DNA from: Helianthus annuus
Lineage: Eukaryota; Streptophyta; Magnoliopsida; Asterales; Asteraceae
NCBI RefSeq assembly: GCF_002127325.2
Contig: NC_035449.2
Span: forward strand, 83,485,657 to 83,549,656
Direction of reading: 5' to 3'
Length of the DNA stretch: 64,000 bases
This document shows positions 1-10,123 of this stretch, in pieces. Both the position numbers and the translations under genes were made by a program. Positions within the stretch are counted from its first letter, which is position 1; every line of letters begins with the position of its first letter. The notes under the pieces were generated by a model. The model worked only from the letters and a program-made list of their open reading frames with translations, was not told where the DNA came from and made no database searches.

Positions 1-2913
1 ACCTTATGTGGGGGTTCAAGAAATCTTCCCCAAATCACTCCATCGTCATCCTCTCTATTCCATGGCTTCGAAAACGAACGAATCATCTTCCGCCACGGCC
101 GCCTCTACGGACGTACTACTTTGCAAGTGGGGCGTAACATCCTTCAACAATCTTGTTCATGATTACGGTATTAGGGCTGAGTGGAATCCTGTGTTGCCTT
201 CGAAAACCGACACTGCCTTCCCCCTGAAGGTGGGTAAAATCACTTTATTCAGTGATTTCTTCAAATTTTGCAATTTCCGACTACCCATCACCAAATTTTT
301 GAAATTGGTGCTTGATTTCTACCGTATCCACATTTCTCAAGTACATACCCTTGGCCTTGTAAAACTTCGACAATTCGAGTATGCCTGCGTAGCTCTGGGC
401 CATATCCCGGAACTAGTTGTTTTTAGGGCTTTCTTCGTACTTGTGTGGAAATCCCCTTTCTTTACGTTTGATCGTAGGGATACAGATGTATCATGCCTAA
501 GGGAGATTCCCACTAGTTCTAGGGACAAAGATTGGAAGAAAAAGTTCTTCTATCTGGACGTCGTTGCCATCCCGGGGAGATGCATTGGCAAGAGAAAGGA
601 CCAAAGGATAAAGTGAAGGATGATGCTCCTCCTGAGGATTTGTACGCGTCGAACGCGCTATATGTGAAGTTATGTGGCCGCCCCTTCGAGTGCACCATCA
701 TTCCAGAAGGTGCATTGGTGATGGCCGGCATGAGTCTGTTATGGCCGGATATAAAGCGTTATCCCTCATTTCAACGGGAAGATGGAGGTATGCTGTCATC
801 ATCGTGCCTGGTTAACTTTCATGGTGTGTTTTTTGCGTATTTATTATTATTATTTTTAATCACCTATTTCGCGCAGGGGAGTGGGGGATGTTTGACTTTA
901 TCGATCCACCTCGTCATCTCGCGTTGAAATCCGCCGATCGGATGCTGAACGAAGGGGAGCCTGATGTGCTGCAAGTGCATTTGGAGCAATTTCTTCTACC
1001 CGCTGTGCCAGCGGACCCCTTGGCGTATATTGCTCCCCTATCGGGCATGACGATCGCTGTCGTGTCGTCGTCAGAGAAAAAACCTGCCCGAATAAAAACG
1101 TCTGGGAAAAAACACATAGCAACTCACGCGAGTGTGCCCACAATGGAGGAAACGCCCAATACGGGGCGTGATGTTCCCTTGGTCTCCGACCTGACCAGTC
1201 CTGGTCGTGTCTCGAAGAAAAGGAAAATCTTCGTAGCACCTACTCTGAGCGCGTTTCAAGCAGTGCAAGCCGCGTGTGCTTTTTCACCAGGTATCTATTG
1301 CTAATTATCCTTATGGCGTATTGGCGCTCATATTGATAACGTCCCTCTGGGTTTATAGTGCAGGTACCTTCGTGGGAGTGTCATCCGGAGTTGTGACATC
1401 CACTATTGTGTCGACCATAGCGGCGTCATGCCCTGGTAGTAATGTCAGCATGTCTATGGGCCCACAATCTTTATCTTCCATTGCTCCCGCTGTGAGCTGT
1501 GTCATGCCACTCCCTGGTCCTGCGGCGTCGGTAGCTGTATCTGTTGAACCGCTTCGATCGGGCGGTCTGGACACAGTCTTACTTGACTCGCCCAAAGACA
1601 TTTTTGCTGGTGTTGACACTAATGCTGCTGCCACGTTGACTGCGCATGAGGCGACTAGCATGGGTGGAGGTGACAATCGCGCGTCAAGCAGCGGTATTGC
1701 TGACGATGGTGCTCGTTTGATTGACGACCTGTTTATACCCACCGTTTGCTGGGATCCTCATGCTCAGGATAAACGTTACCAGCCTCAATGGAAAATTGCT
1801 GAATCCTCCCGACTGATCTTTCCTCCAGTGGTTCAACATTGGATCGAGGGGGCGTATCCACCTGCCGAAGCGGCGTATGTGGAGGGGTTAAATAATGAAG
1901 ATTTGATGAATTCGTCCATATCAGACTCTGTGACCCTACCTCGCAGGTTGGTAGAGATTCGGCGCCGGTGGGTGCGTGAAAACACCCAACTTCATGAGGC
2001 CCGGGCGACTATCCAAGAACTGAGGGATGACAAGCATCGCCTCGAAAGTCAACTGCAAACTGCGGGTATGAAAGAGGCCCGATTTTTGTCAGAGAAAAAT
2101 AAGGCCGAAGAAGATTTGCGAAGGGTGACCAATCATCTTGCTGAGGAAAGGATCTTATGGGCCCGCGATATGGCGGAAAAAGATCGGGTTTTGGCTCAGG
2201 CGAAAAATGTGCAAGAGGAGTTAGAACGTAAGGCTGTAGCGGAGGCTCAGAAGGTGAGACACGAGTTATCAGCCCAACTGGAAAAATTTCGTGTTGACAC
2301 TGATTTTGTGTCCCAGGTTCAGGAGCGGTACCAGGATTTGACAGCTGAAGTAGAGGCTTGCCATACCAAGATCCGACTGATGCAAGGAGAGCTGGAGGAG
2401 CGTGAAGCAAAATTCAAGGAGATGCAGGATCATTGTGACTCCCTTGTCACCCAGAACAACAAGCTTGCTGCATCGTCGTCTTCAAAGTTAAAGGAGGTGG
2501 AGAACGCGCTGGTACAATCCCATGCAGAGATCGATGATTTGACCAGCCAGCTAGCGGCTATGCGGGGAGACAGGAATTGGTTGATAACTAATGGGCTAGT
2601 GGGGGCGTTCGAATATCTGCGTGAGTCGTCCCATTTTACTAGCCTGATTGACCGTCTTTCCGCCGCTGCCTACCAATCCGGGCATCATGACGGTGTACTT
2701 AAAGGTTACATGGATTGCCAGCAAGTGGAAAGAGTGCCGCCGGATTTCCAAACTACCAAGAATAAGTTACAGGCTGATATGGCGAGTGCTCTTGAAGCGG
2801 CGTATACCGAGCCTTTACCGTGTTATGGCGATCTGATGGATAAAGTTAATGAGGATGGAATAGAATCTTTGCGTCTGATGCTGGACCCCGCGGACGAATC
2901 TGAAGAAGACTAA
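1..2913 (+). CDS. Antisense retrotransposon gene, Transposase_28 ('putative gypsy type transposon') family, three exons
   Basis: This gene lies downstream of the Tat pol and on the opposite strand, as the antisense ORFs of Tat elements do. Its function is unknown. Exon 1 (to 787; first Met codon at 8, or 62 for MASKTNESSS) carries the conserved domain with WKKKFFYLD near 533-560. Intron 1 is 788-876 (GTATGC...GCGCAG, 89 bp) and intron 2 is 1291-1363 (GTATCT...GTGCAG, 73 bp). Both junctions restore the reading frame: exon 2 reads MFDFIDPPRH and HLEQFLLPAVPADP, and exon 3 reads TFVGVSSG. Exon 3 has a Ser/Thr/Val-rich linker, then a long heptad-rich coiled coil (about 1960-2560), and ends in an acidic ADESEED tail. 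Exon 1 has a 1-base frameshift near 572-580 (run CCCGGGG), so this copy probably makes no full product. The gene may begin left of the window. Confidence 0.75.
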
Positions 2914-3174
2914 CTACTCCGTTATGCATTTTGTTGCTTGTTGTGTACTCTTGTTGACACTGTTTGAATTGGGTTTAGTGCCCATTTTCTGTTTTGATTT
3001 GACAGTTAAATTAATGCAGATGTCATGATTTCTGACACCGCCGGCTTGTAAAATATGGCTCTGTGACTTGTGATGATTACTTTTAATTAATATATCTGAT
3101 GTCACCACTGTCAAAACTTTTTAACTATTGCCATAAATTTACCCTGCGTTTCCATTTTTGGTTATGTTTGTGCA

Positions 3175-3633
3175 ATGGAAAGAAAGCGATACAGGCAAAG
3201 ACTTTCCGAAATCTTTCGGGTGCTTGATGCTGCTGATGGCCTGTTGATGTTACAGCATCCGGTAACAAGATCGATGCTTATGGGCAGGCGACCCATTCCA
3301 AATGCTGCTCCGGTTCGTGCCAATCGAGCATGTCAAAGCCTTGTTATTTTGGATCCTCAACCGGAGGATCCCGGAGTGCAGCTATCGGCTGATGTGCTGA
3401 CTGGTTTAATTCCGGTGGACCCTGAATGGCGATATCGTCTGACATACCAACGTCAGTCCGGTGGTCGGACGAGGAGGCAGCAGATGGATGGCTCTGGCTC
3501 GGTATCCCAAATGGTTGGTGGCTCAGCTGGTCATTTGGCCGTCAACCCTGTGGTGGTGGTGGAGGAAGACGATGGTGATGAGGTGGGGGTGCCTACCCCT
3601 GCAGTGGCGATGGCACCCAGCCTTCCTCAATAG
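3175..3633 (+). CDS. Small second antisense ORF of the Tat element, unknown function
   Basis: A 152-codon ORF starting MERKRYRQRLSEI, on the same strand as the spliced antisense gene and 261 bases after its stop. I do not recognise a domain. The N-terminal 60 residues are basic and look folded; the C-terminal third is low-complexity (Gly/Ser, Val runs, acidic VEEDDGDE). It could be a separate short gene, a final exon of the upstream gene, or a chance ORF. The 260 bases before it are AT-rich and non-coding, and 3634-4027 after it also holds no ORF. Confidence 0.4.
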   Translation: MERKRYRQRLSEIFRVLDAADGLLMLQHPVTRSMLMGRRPIPNAAPVRANRACQSLVILDPQPEDPGVQLSADVLTGLIPVDPEWRYRLTYQRQSGGRTRRQQMDGSGSVSQMVGGSAGHLAVNPVVVVEEDDGDEVGVPTPAVAMAPSLPQ

Positions 3634-4027
3634 GTGTTTATGAACATGTTCTGTATTTTGGTTCCCTTATGTTTGGTTTTTTAAAATCAGGGACAAGTAC
3701 TTGGTTTTTAATTTTTTGAGATAGGTTATGTATATGTGACGATGCCTATCTATTTTTGGGGCGGTTTATGTATCTATCACCAAGATACCCGCCGTAAGCG
3801 CTTGTTGTGGTTACCCTATGACTTATAATGAAAGATATTTCGTGTTTAAGGGTTTTATTTTTACCGGTTAATGCATTCATTGTGCGATGGTAACTTTTGT
3901 AGTAGATGAATTTAAATCTTTATTAAACTTGCATTAAGCAAAAAAGGAAAAACAGAGAAAAGTCCCGTCACGGGTTACAAGTGTGAGCTGGAGGAGGTGA
4001 TTAACTCTTGCTGTTAGGAGCAAGGCA

Positions 4028-4954
4028 TTACAAATAGCATTTCTTCAGCTGGGCGATGTTCCAACTGCGCGGGACCGGCGTGCCATCTAGTCGGGACAGG
4101 CGATAGGCCCCTTTGCCCAGGTCTTCTTGTATGACATAGGGGCCTTCCCAGTTGGGGCCCAGTTTTCCCGCTGGTTCCATTCGACTTGCTTCATTATCGC
4201 GCATGACGTAATCGCCTACCTTGAAACTTAGTTTGGCCACCCGTTTGTTGTAATATTTTTCCAGAGCTTTTTTGTATCGCGCCTCGCTGATAGCGGCCGC
4301 CTCGCGCCTCTCTTCTAACAAATCTAGGCTCTCTCTCAGCGATTGATCATTGTTGTTGTTTACCTTGAGGCGGCGTAACGACGGCAACCCTGCTTCAGCA
4401 GGTATCATCGCCTCCATTCCATAGGTAAGGCTGAATGGAGTTTCGTTGTTGCTAGTCTTGGGCATTGTTCGATGCGCCCAAAGGACATGTGGCAACTCCT
4501 CCACCCACGAGCTTCCCTCGTGTCCTAGCCGCTTTTTGATACCCTCTAGCAAGCTCCTGTTCGTCCGCTCCACCTGCCCGTTACCCTGTGGGTGTGCTAC
4601 CGATGTGAAGATCTGCTGAATGTGGAGGTCGGCGCACCATTCCTGGAAAATTCTATCCGTGAACTGCGTCCCATTGTCACTCACCAGGTAGAGTGGTAAG
4701 CCAAACCTGCATACAATGTGTTCCCAGAGAAACTTTTTGGCGTTTTCCGCCGTTATCTTAGCCAAAGGTTTCGCTTCCACCCATTTGGTGAAGTAATCAA
4801 CCGCCACGATTAAATATCTTAATTTCCCGGGAGCTGGTGGGAAAGGTCCCACGATATCTACAGCCCATTTCTGAAAAGGCCATGCTGATGTCACTGGTAC
4901 CAGACTATTTTGGGCCGAATTGTTTGAGGGGCGAACTTCTGACAGCTGAGGCAT
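4028..4954 (-). CDS. Tat pol, second part: integrase catalytic core and C-terminal domain
   Basis: This frame carries the integrase core that inserts the cDNA into host DNA. The D,D-35-E triad is visible: Asp in WAVDIVGPFP, Asp in LVSDNGTQF and Glu in NGQVERTNR. The C-terminal region (about residues 240-308) has KLGPNWEGPYVI, typical of plant Ty3/gypsy integrases, and no chromodomain follows. The Met at the start of this frame is not a real start: the frame continues the upstream polyprotein, whose HHCC zinc finger ends at about 4960. A missing base in the T run 4908-4911 (plus strand) breaks the join, so the polyprotein stops at 4891 and the core would need a frameshift to be read. Confidence 0.88.
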   Translation of the reverse strand: MPQLSEVRPSNNSAQNSLVPVTSAWPFQKWAVDIVGPFPPAPGKLRYLIVAVDYFTKWVEAKPLAKITAENAKKFLWEHIVCRFGLPLYLVSDNGTQFTDRIFQEWCADLHIQQIFTSVAHPQGNGQVERTNRSLLEGIKKRLGHEGSSWVEELPHVLWAHRTMPKTSNNETPFSLTYGMEAMIPAEAGLPSLRRLKVNNNNDQSLRESLDLLEERREAAAISEARYKKALEKYYNKRVAKLSFKVGDYVMRDNEASRMEPAGKLGPNWEGPYVIQEDLGKGAYRLSRLDGTPVPRSWNIAQLKKCYL

Positions 4955-7900
4955 CGTCGCAATTCTCTGACAGCGTCTTCGTGCATCCCGGGCCAGTAGT
5001 ACCCCGCGCTATGAATTTTGGCGACCACTGCTCGAGGCCCGGCGTGTATACCGCATATACCCTCATGTATTTCGCTGACGAGGTATTTCGCTTCTACCGG
5101 GGAAACACATCGCAACAGCGGACCCAAGTAAGATTTTCGATACAGGACACCATCGTTGACTTCATATTGCAGCGCTTTCGTTTGTAGCTTTCGTGCTTCG
5201 CCCTTGGCGGGGGGTAGCTCGCCTGTTTTAAGAAAAAGTAGGATCGGGGTATACCAACAGGGTTCTTCTATTGTGACAGCGGAAACGCTCCGTGGTTCGA
5301 TTGAGGGTGTCTGTAATGTTTCAACTTTGACTTCCCTCTCCATGCCGGAGGTGGCGAGTTTGCTTAAGGCGTCCGCTATCTGATTCTTCCCTCTGTGCAC
5401 GTGGTTAAGTGTGACTTTGTCGAAAGAATTCATGAGCTCTTTGGTTTTTGCCAGATATTTTGCCATTGTCTCGTCTTTTGCTTCATATGTTTCGTTGACT
5501 TGATTGTTGACCAGCAGCGAGTCGACGTACGCGTCTACCCTGGCTGCCCCCATGGATTTTGCCATTCGCAACCCTGCTAGTAACGCCTCGTATTCCGCCT
5601 CGTTGTTAGAGCACTCGAAGTCAAAACGTAAGGCGTACATTAGCCTGATTTGGTCCGGACTTATCAGCATCAGACCTGCCCCGGATCCCTTTCCACTGGA
5701 TGATCCATCTGTGTACAACTTCCAAGTCTGCCTCGCTGTGCTGGTCTCTGGTATATCTTGGATGACCGGGTCCGTAACTACCTCTCCTTCCGGTATTTCG
5801 GCTAAGAAATCAGCAATTACTTGCCCCTTAACCGCCGTTCGTTTCTGATATTCGATATCTAGGGCTCCCAGCTCGATAGCCCACTTGGCCAACCTACCCG
5901 AGACCTCCGGTTTGTGCAGGACCTGCTGCAGCGGATAGTTAGTTAAGATCTGTACACGGTGTGCCTGAAAGTACCTTCTTAATCGCCTCGTGGCGTGTAC
6001 CAATGCTAAAACCAGCTTTTCCAGCGTAGGGTAGCGCGTTTCAGGCCCTGCTAATACCCGACTTATGTAGTATATTGGCATTTGTTTTCCTTCCCGTTCA
6101 ACCATGAGCACGGCGCTTACTGCTGTGTGGGCCGCCGCTAGATACATTTTTAGCACTTCACCGTGTCTAGGTGCGGTCAGCGTGGGTAGCCTTTCTATGA
6201 AGTGTTTCATTTCCTGCAGAGCTCGTTCCGCTTCGCCGGTCCATTTGAAATTCTTTTTGTCGAGGCAATCTTTTAGCGTTTTGATGAATGGCAATGATTT
6301 TTCAGCATGCCTTGCTAGGAACCTGTTGATTGCTACCAGTCGTCCATTTAGGGCTTGAGCTTCCTTCAGCGTTCGGGGGGAAGGCATTCGCGATATGGCG
6401 GTTATTTTTTCTGGGTTAGCTTTAAAGCCGTCGCGGGTGACTACTACCCCTAGAAATTTCCCCTCTTCCACCCCAACAGAACACTTTTTTGGGTTCAACT
6501 TTATGTTGTACTCTCTGAGCCGCTGGAAAGTTTCCTCTATATCTGCCAACATTTGTTTTTCTTCGCTGCTCTTTATTACCAAGTCGTCTACATAGACTTC
6601 CAAGTTTCGCCCGATCTGTGTTTCGAACACTTTGTCCATGAGCCTCTGGTAGGTAGCTCCTGCATTCCGTAGCCCAAAAGGCATTTTGGTGTAACAAAAG
6701 ATGCCAACGTCAGTGTGGAAGGCTGTTTTCTCTTCATCTTCTTTGGACATTTTGATCTGGTGGTACCCTTTATACGCATCCAAAAAACACTTGTATCGAT
6801 ACGGCACCAGGGAGTCAACCTTTAAATCAATCTCGGGCAACGGGTATGCGTCTTTTGGACACGCCTTGTTCAGATCTTTGAAGTCGATACACATCCGCCA
6901 TGTGTCGTCGGGTTTCTTAACCATGACCGGGTTAGACACCCAAGTATGGTACTGTGTTTCCCTGAGGATTCCAGCTTCCACTAACTTGCGTACTTCCTTA
7001 ACGACCGCTGCCCGGCGATCCGGGGCCATGCTGCGTTTACCCTGGGCGACTGGCTTAATGCCTGGGAGCGTGGCGAGTTTATGTTTCGCTTTATCGCGAG
7101 GGACTCCCGTCATATCAGCGTGCTCGAAAGCGAAAATGTCTGCGTTTCTTTTTAGCAATTGTTTCAAATCGCTTTTTACTTCTGGGGACAGAGTGTCGCC
7201 GATGGTGACCATTTGGTCCGGGTGGCGTGTGCTCAATACCCACCTTTCTGGTCCTGTGGCCCCCGCGGGCCCTTGGCGACATCGTTTGGTATCAAATATT
7301 TCTCCAACTCTGTCGCGAAATACGGTAGCAATACCTTGCGGTGTTGGAAACTTCATAAAACCTCTCGCCGTGGAGACTATGGCATCTAACTTTCCCAAGG
7401 TGAACCTTCCGATAATCACATTGTGGTATGACTCGGCGCGGACCACGAGGAAAGTTAGTAGTATTGTTCTTTCTTTGGGTGCTTGCCCGAAAGTTACCGG
7501 GAAAGTGATTTGACCGATAGGATCCACCTTTTCTCCTGTGAAACCCTTAATAGGAGCATGTACTGATTCGAGCAGCTTTTTATCCTCTGGTTGCATTCTA
7601 TCGAAGCAATGCTCGTAGATGATATCTTCCGAGCTTCCGGTGTCGACCAGGATTCGCCTCATACGGTAATCTCCTACCGCCGCAGAAATGATCAGGGCGT
7701 CCGTGGTGAGATGTAAATCTTCCATTCGCGGTTCGATAGTCATTGTTGCCAACATCCAAGGTTCGAGCATGGAGAAACTCCGCTTCGCCCCTCTTCTTAT
7801 ACCGGCATGAACCATGTTCAACTCGCGCGGCCTTTTTCCTGCCGCCTTATCGTTCTCCTCCTTGACCACGGGCGGGCCCTGCTTGATATCTCGCACTAGG

Positions 7901-9672
7901 TGTGCTAATTTTCCTGACTTCACAAAATATTCGATCTGTTTCTTAAGCTGGAAACAATCGTTAGTGTCGTGTCCGCTCCCCTTGTGATACTCGCAGTATT
8001 TGCTCGTATCTTTGTTCGGGTTGTCTTTTAGTGGTTTTGGTGGATTGAGCCTGAGGTTTTCTGAGGCAAGAATTTCTGCCGGGGTCTTGCTTAGATTGGG
8101 ATATTCAGACCGAGGTTTTGACGTCTCATTCCTTGAGTAGGAGCTCCGGTGTCTATCATACCGCGAGTCTTTGTCGTTTCGCTGATATCGGTCTCCCCTG
8201 TGCTTGCTTTTGGACCCCCGGTTATCTTTTTCCTCCTGGTTCTTCAGGGCTTCTTTCTTTCTGTTAGCCGCGTGGCTGGCCGCTACCGCTTTTTCCTGTA
8301 TAACGTATACTTTGGCTATCCGCAGTATCTCGTCTATGGTCGGGGGTACCCCGTCCCTTCCGTGCAACGTTCTCAGTAACTCGTCATCATTAACCCCTTG
8401 GAGGAAAGCTCCACATGCCAAATCGTTGTTGACGCCTGGTATCGCCAGGCTTTCTTTGTTGAATCTGATGATGAAATTTTCCACCGTCTCATTGTCTCGA
8501 CGACGGATATGGAGTAGTTCGTTCCTATCTTTTGTGTGTCGGCGCTGTTGACTGAACTGTAGGATGAACTTTGATTCCAAATCTTCAAAACTATCTATTT
8601 CACCCGTGGGAAGGCTGTCCCACCATACTCGTGCCGCTCCCACTAAAGTTTGTACGAACATTTTGCACCATAGGGGCATGGGCCAGCAGGCCACTTCACT
8701 CGCGCTCTTAAATAAATTAAGATGATCGTCCGGGTCAGTGAGGCCATCGTACTTGCCGACTGTTTGGGGCATCTTCGGTTTTTCTTTGATAGGGGCTTCA
8801 GCGATCCTACACGTGAATTTGGATCGGAATGTTGCATCTACTGGTTTGTACGGCTTGGTTAACTCGTCATCTTCTACATTCACTGGCTGTGTAGGTGGGA
8901 TGTTCACACCCGGGGCGGGACCTGTTCCTAGACCGGAGTTTTCCAAAGGAGTCAACCGGGGTCTGACCGCATTTTCTCTGTTGTGCACAGGTTCAGTTGG
9001 CGCTTGGGTATACATTGGCTGTGGTGTCGGGAAGTTCCACCACGGCGGCATGTAGGCCGCGTATGGCGATTGAGAGCTTCCTTGCGCTGTTCCCTGAGGC
9101 GGATAAGTTGTTCCCCCGTATGAGGGTAGATACCCAAAAGGGGGCGCGTAGCAATACCCCGGGAAATACATTTGGTTACCTGGTGTAACAGGGGCATTCA
9201 TTACTCCGGTTGGCATGATGACCGGCTGATGAGGTGGGGTAGATAACGCCGCCGTAAGTGCGGCTGAATACAACGGTGGCATTGGATTGGAGACCAACGG
9301 TTGGTAGTATTGGGGAGTATTGGTTTCAGATACTAAGGTACTGGGACTCGCCGAGGTGATGACTGGAGTGGAGTAAAGGCGCGAAGTCTGTGAGAAGACA
9401 GCAGTCCCTGGGGCAGAGGTGCTACCGCCTGTCCCCTCCATCCTCCCAGGTGGTGTTTGTGAGGGCATATAGAGGAAAGGGTTTGTAACCACAGCCTGGG
9501 AAGAGACGGTGGTGATATTATCAAACCCCGGTGGCGGCCCTTCTGCCTCGAACTCTGGATCTAACGATCTAGTAACGGCCGGGGACGATAGTGGGGTGGT
9601 TCCGCTTCCCGCCCGCAGCGCCAAGTTATTATTTGTCAACCTTTGACCAGCCATGTTCTGATCACTTGCCAT
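4891..9672 (-). CDS. Tat gag-pro-RT-RNase H-RNase H-integrase N-terminus polyprotein
   Basis: A 1593-codon ORF. In order: a Pro/Tyr/Thr-rich N-terminal region (about 1-290); Retrotrans_gag capsid domain (about 300-470, starting near VGKYDGLTDP); a zinc-knuckle-like CEYHKGSGHDTNDC (about 557); aspartic protease with DTGSS (about 675; bases 7630-7645); reverse transcriptase with YVDD (bases 6584-6595); a Ty3-type RNase H whose first catalytic Asp is replaced (MYLAAAHTAV); a second RNase H with the usual LYTDGSS and EAEYEAL motifs; and the integrase HHCC zinc finger. Start chosen at MASDQNM, 21 bases downstream of the PBS. The inactive first RNase H plus an intact second one is a known trait of Tat elements. 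The ORF is free of stops, so this is a recent copy damaged by a single indel at its end. Confidence 0.93.
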   Translation of the reverse strand: MASDQNMAGQRLTNNNLALRAGSGTTPLSSPAVTRSLDPEFEAEGPPPGFDNITTVSSQAVVTNPFLYMPSQTPPGRMEGTGGSTSAPGTAVFSQTSRLYSTPVITSASPSTLVSETNTPQYYQPLVSNPMPPLYSAALTAALSTPPHQPVIMPTGVMNAPVTPGNQMYFPGYCYAPPFGYLPSYGGTTYPPQGTAQGSSQSPYAAYMPPWWNFPTPQPMYTQAPTEPVHNRENAVRPRLTPLENSGLGTGPAPGVNIPPTQPVNVEDDELTKPYKPVDATFRSKFTCRIAEAPIKEKPKMPQTVGKYDGLTDPDDHLNLFKSASEVACWPMPLWCKMFVQTLVGAARVWWDSLPTGEIDSFEDLESKFILQFSQQRRHTKDRNELLHIRRRDNETVENFIIRFNKESLAIPGVNNDLACGAFLQGVNDDELLRTLHGRDGVPPTIDEILRIAKVYVIQEKAVAASHAANRKKEALKNQEEKDNRGSKSKHRGDRYQRNDKDSRYDRHRSSYSRNETSKPRSEYPNLSKTPAEILASENLRLNPPKPLKDNPNKDTSKYCEYHKGSGHDTNDCFQLKKQIEYFVKSGKLAHLVRDIKQGPPVVKEENDKAAGKRPRELNMVHAGIRRGAKRSFSMLEPWMLATMTIEPRMEDLHLTTDALIISAAVGDYRMRRILVDTGSSEDIIYEHCFDRMQPEDKKLLESVHAPIKGFTGEKVDPIGQITFPVTFGQAPKERTILLTFLVVRAESYHNVIIGRFTLGKLDAIVSTARGFMKFPTPQGIATVFRDRVGEIFDTKRCRQGPAGATGPERWVLSTRHPDQMVTIGDTLSPEVKSDLKQLLKRNADIFAFEHADMTGVPRDKAKHKLATLPGIKPVAQGKRSMAPDRRAAVVKEVRKLVEAGILRETQYHTWVSNPVMVKKPDDTWRMCIDFKDLNKACPKDAYPLPEIDLKVDSLVPYRYKCFLDAYKGYHQIKMSKEDEEKTAFHTDVGIFCYTKMPFGLRNAGATYQRLMDKVFETQIGRNLEVYVDDLVIKSSEEKQMLADIEETFQRLREYNIKLNPKKCSVGVEEGKFLGVVVTRDGFKANPEKITAISRMPSPRTLKEAQALNGRLVAINRFLARHAEKSLPFIKTLKDCLDKKNFKWTGEAERALQEMKHFIERLPTLTAPRHGEVLKMYLAAAHTAVSAVLMVEREGKQMPIYYISRVLAGPETRYPTLEKLVLALVHATRRLRRYFQAHRVQILTNYPLQQVLHKPEVSGRLAKWAIELGALDIEYQKRTAVKGQVIADFLAEIPEGEVVTDPVIQDIPETSTARQTWKLYTDGSSSGKGSGAGLMLISPDQIRLMYALRFDFECSNNEAEYEALLAGLRMAKSMGAARVDAYVDSLLVNNQVNETYEAKDETMAKYLAKTKELMNSFDKVTLNHVHRGKNQIADALSKLATSGMEREVKVETLQTPSIEPRSVSAVTIEEPCWYTPILLFLKTGELPPAKGEARKLQTKALQYEVNDGVLYRKSYLGPLLRCVSPVEAKYLVSEIHEGICGIHAGPRAVVAKIHSAGYYWPGMHEDAVRELRRCLSCQKFAPQTIRPKIVWYQ

Positions 9673-9693
9673 GAAGTTCTTTGTTGCTCTTAT

Positions 9694-9712
9694 GGTCCCA
9701 CGGATGGCGCCA
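9694..9712 (-). other. Primer-binding site of the Tat element
   Basis: On the minus strand the sequence TGGCGCCATCCGTGGGACC begins 1 base after the LTR end (TTCA). TGGCGCC is the start seen in PBSs of many plant Tat and Athila elements. Only the first bases match tRNA-Asp, so I do not assign the primer tRNA. Confidence 0.7.
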
Positions 9713-9713
9713 A

Positions 9714-10123
9714 TGAAGAAACACTGACCTTAACAACACCAATAGCTTCAATGATTAGTGACTTGAACGAGTGGCTGCAAAACAGAAACACCGTTAGGAC
9801 TCGTTACAGGAATGGGGTTATTCCTGTAACCACCCTCCGGCGTGAGAATAAGTATTTGTTCTTGGGAGAAGTATATGGGAGGAAGATGTAGGGGAATTAG
9901 ATAATCATACCTTACGCATTTGTCTCTATTTATAGGTTTTCCATTAGGGTTTCCTTTATTTCAGGATACGTTCCGATAAACTGGAGATTTACACGATCTT
10001 CCCAAAAAGTGGGAGATTTAGTTGTGCACCTTCCATGTAGATATGGAAGATTCTAGAATAAATCTTTGTATTTATACTAATGTAAAAGGTTGTAACCGGG
10101 TCGGGTGACCGATGCGGGTCACA
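9714..10123 (-). repeat. 5' LTR of the Tat element
   Basis: About 410 bp. The inner edge (plus-strand TGAAGAAACA at 9714) is fixed by the PBS. The outer edge is taken at ...GGGTCACA (10123), giving TGTGACCCGC at the LTR start on the minus strand. The outer edge is uncertain by a few bases because the sister LTR and its target duplication are outside the window. Confidence 0.6.

Larger units (their letters stand above)
1..10123 (-). mobile_element. Tat-lineage Ty3/gypsy LTR retrotransposon, 3' end beyond window
   Basis: A minus-strand element read from its 5' LTR (9714-10123) through PBS (9694-9712), gag-pol (9672-4028) and an antisense gene region (3633-1). The 3' LTR and PPT lie left of base 1. 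Lineage is set by two RNase H domains in pol (a degenerate Ty3-type one followed by a second one with an intact active-site pattern) and by an antisense ORF between integrase and the 3' LTR; both are known hallmarks of Tat/Retand-type elements. The coding part is almost intact: one frameshift in integrase and one in the antisense gene. The stretch 3634-4027 between the antisense ORFs and pol is non-coding as far as I can see. Confidence 0.9.

Noticed and set aside
6701..7513. 270-codon plus-strand ORF inside the Tat pol region
   Set aside because: It is the shadow of the intact protease/RT frame on the other strand and has no recognisable domain.
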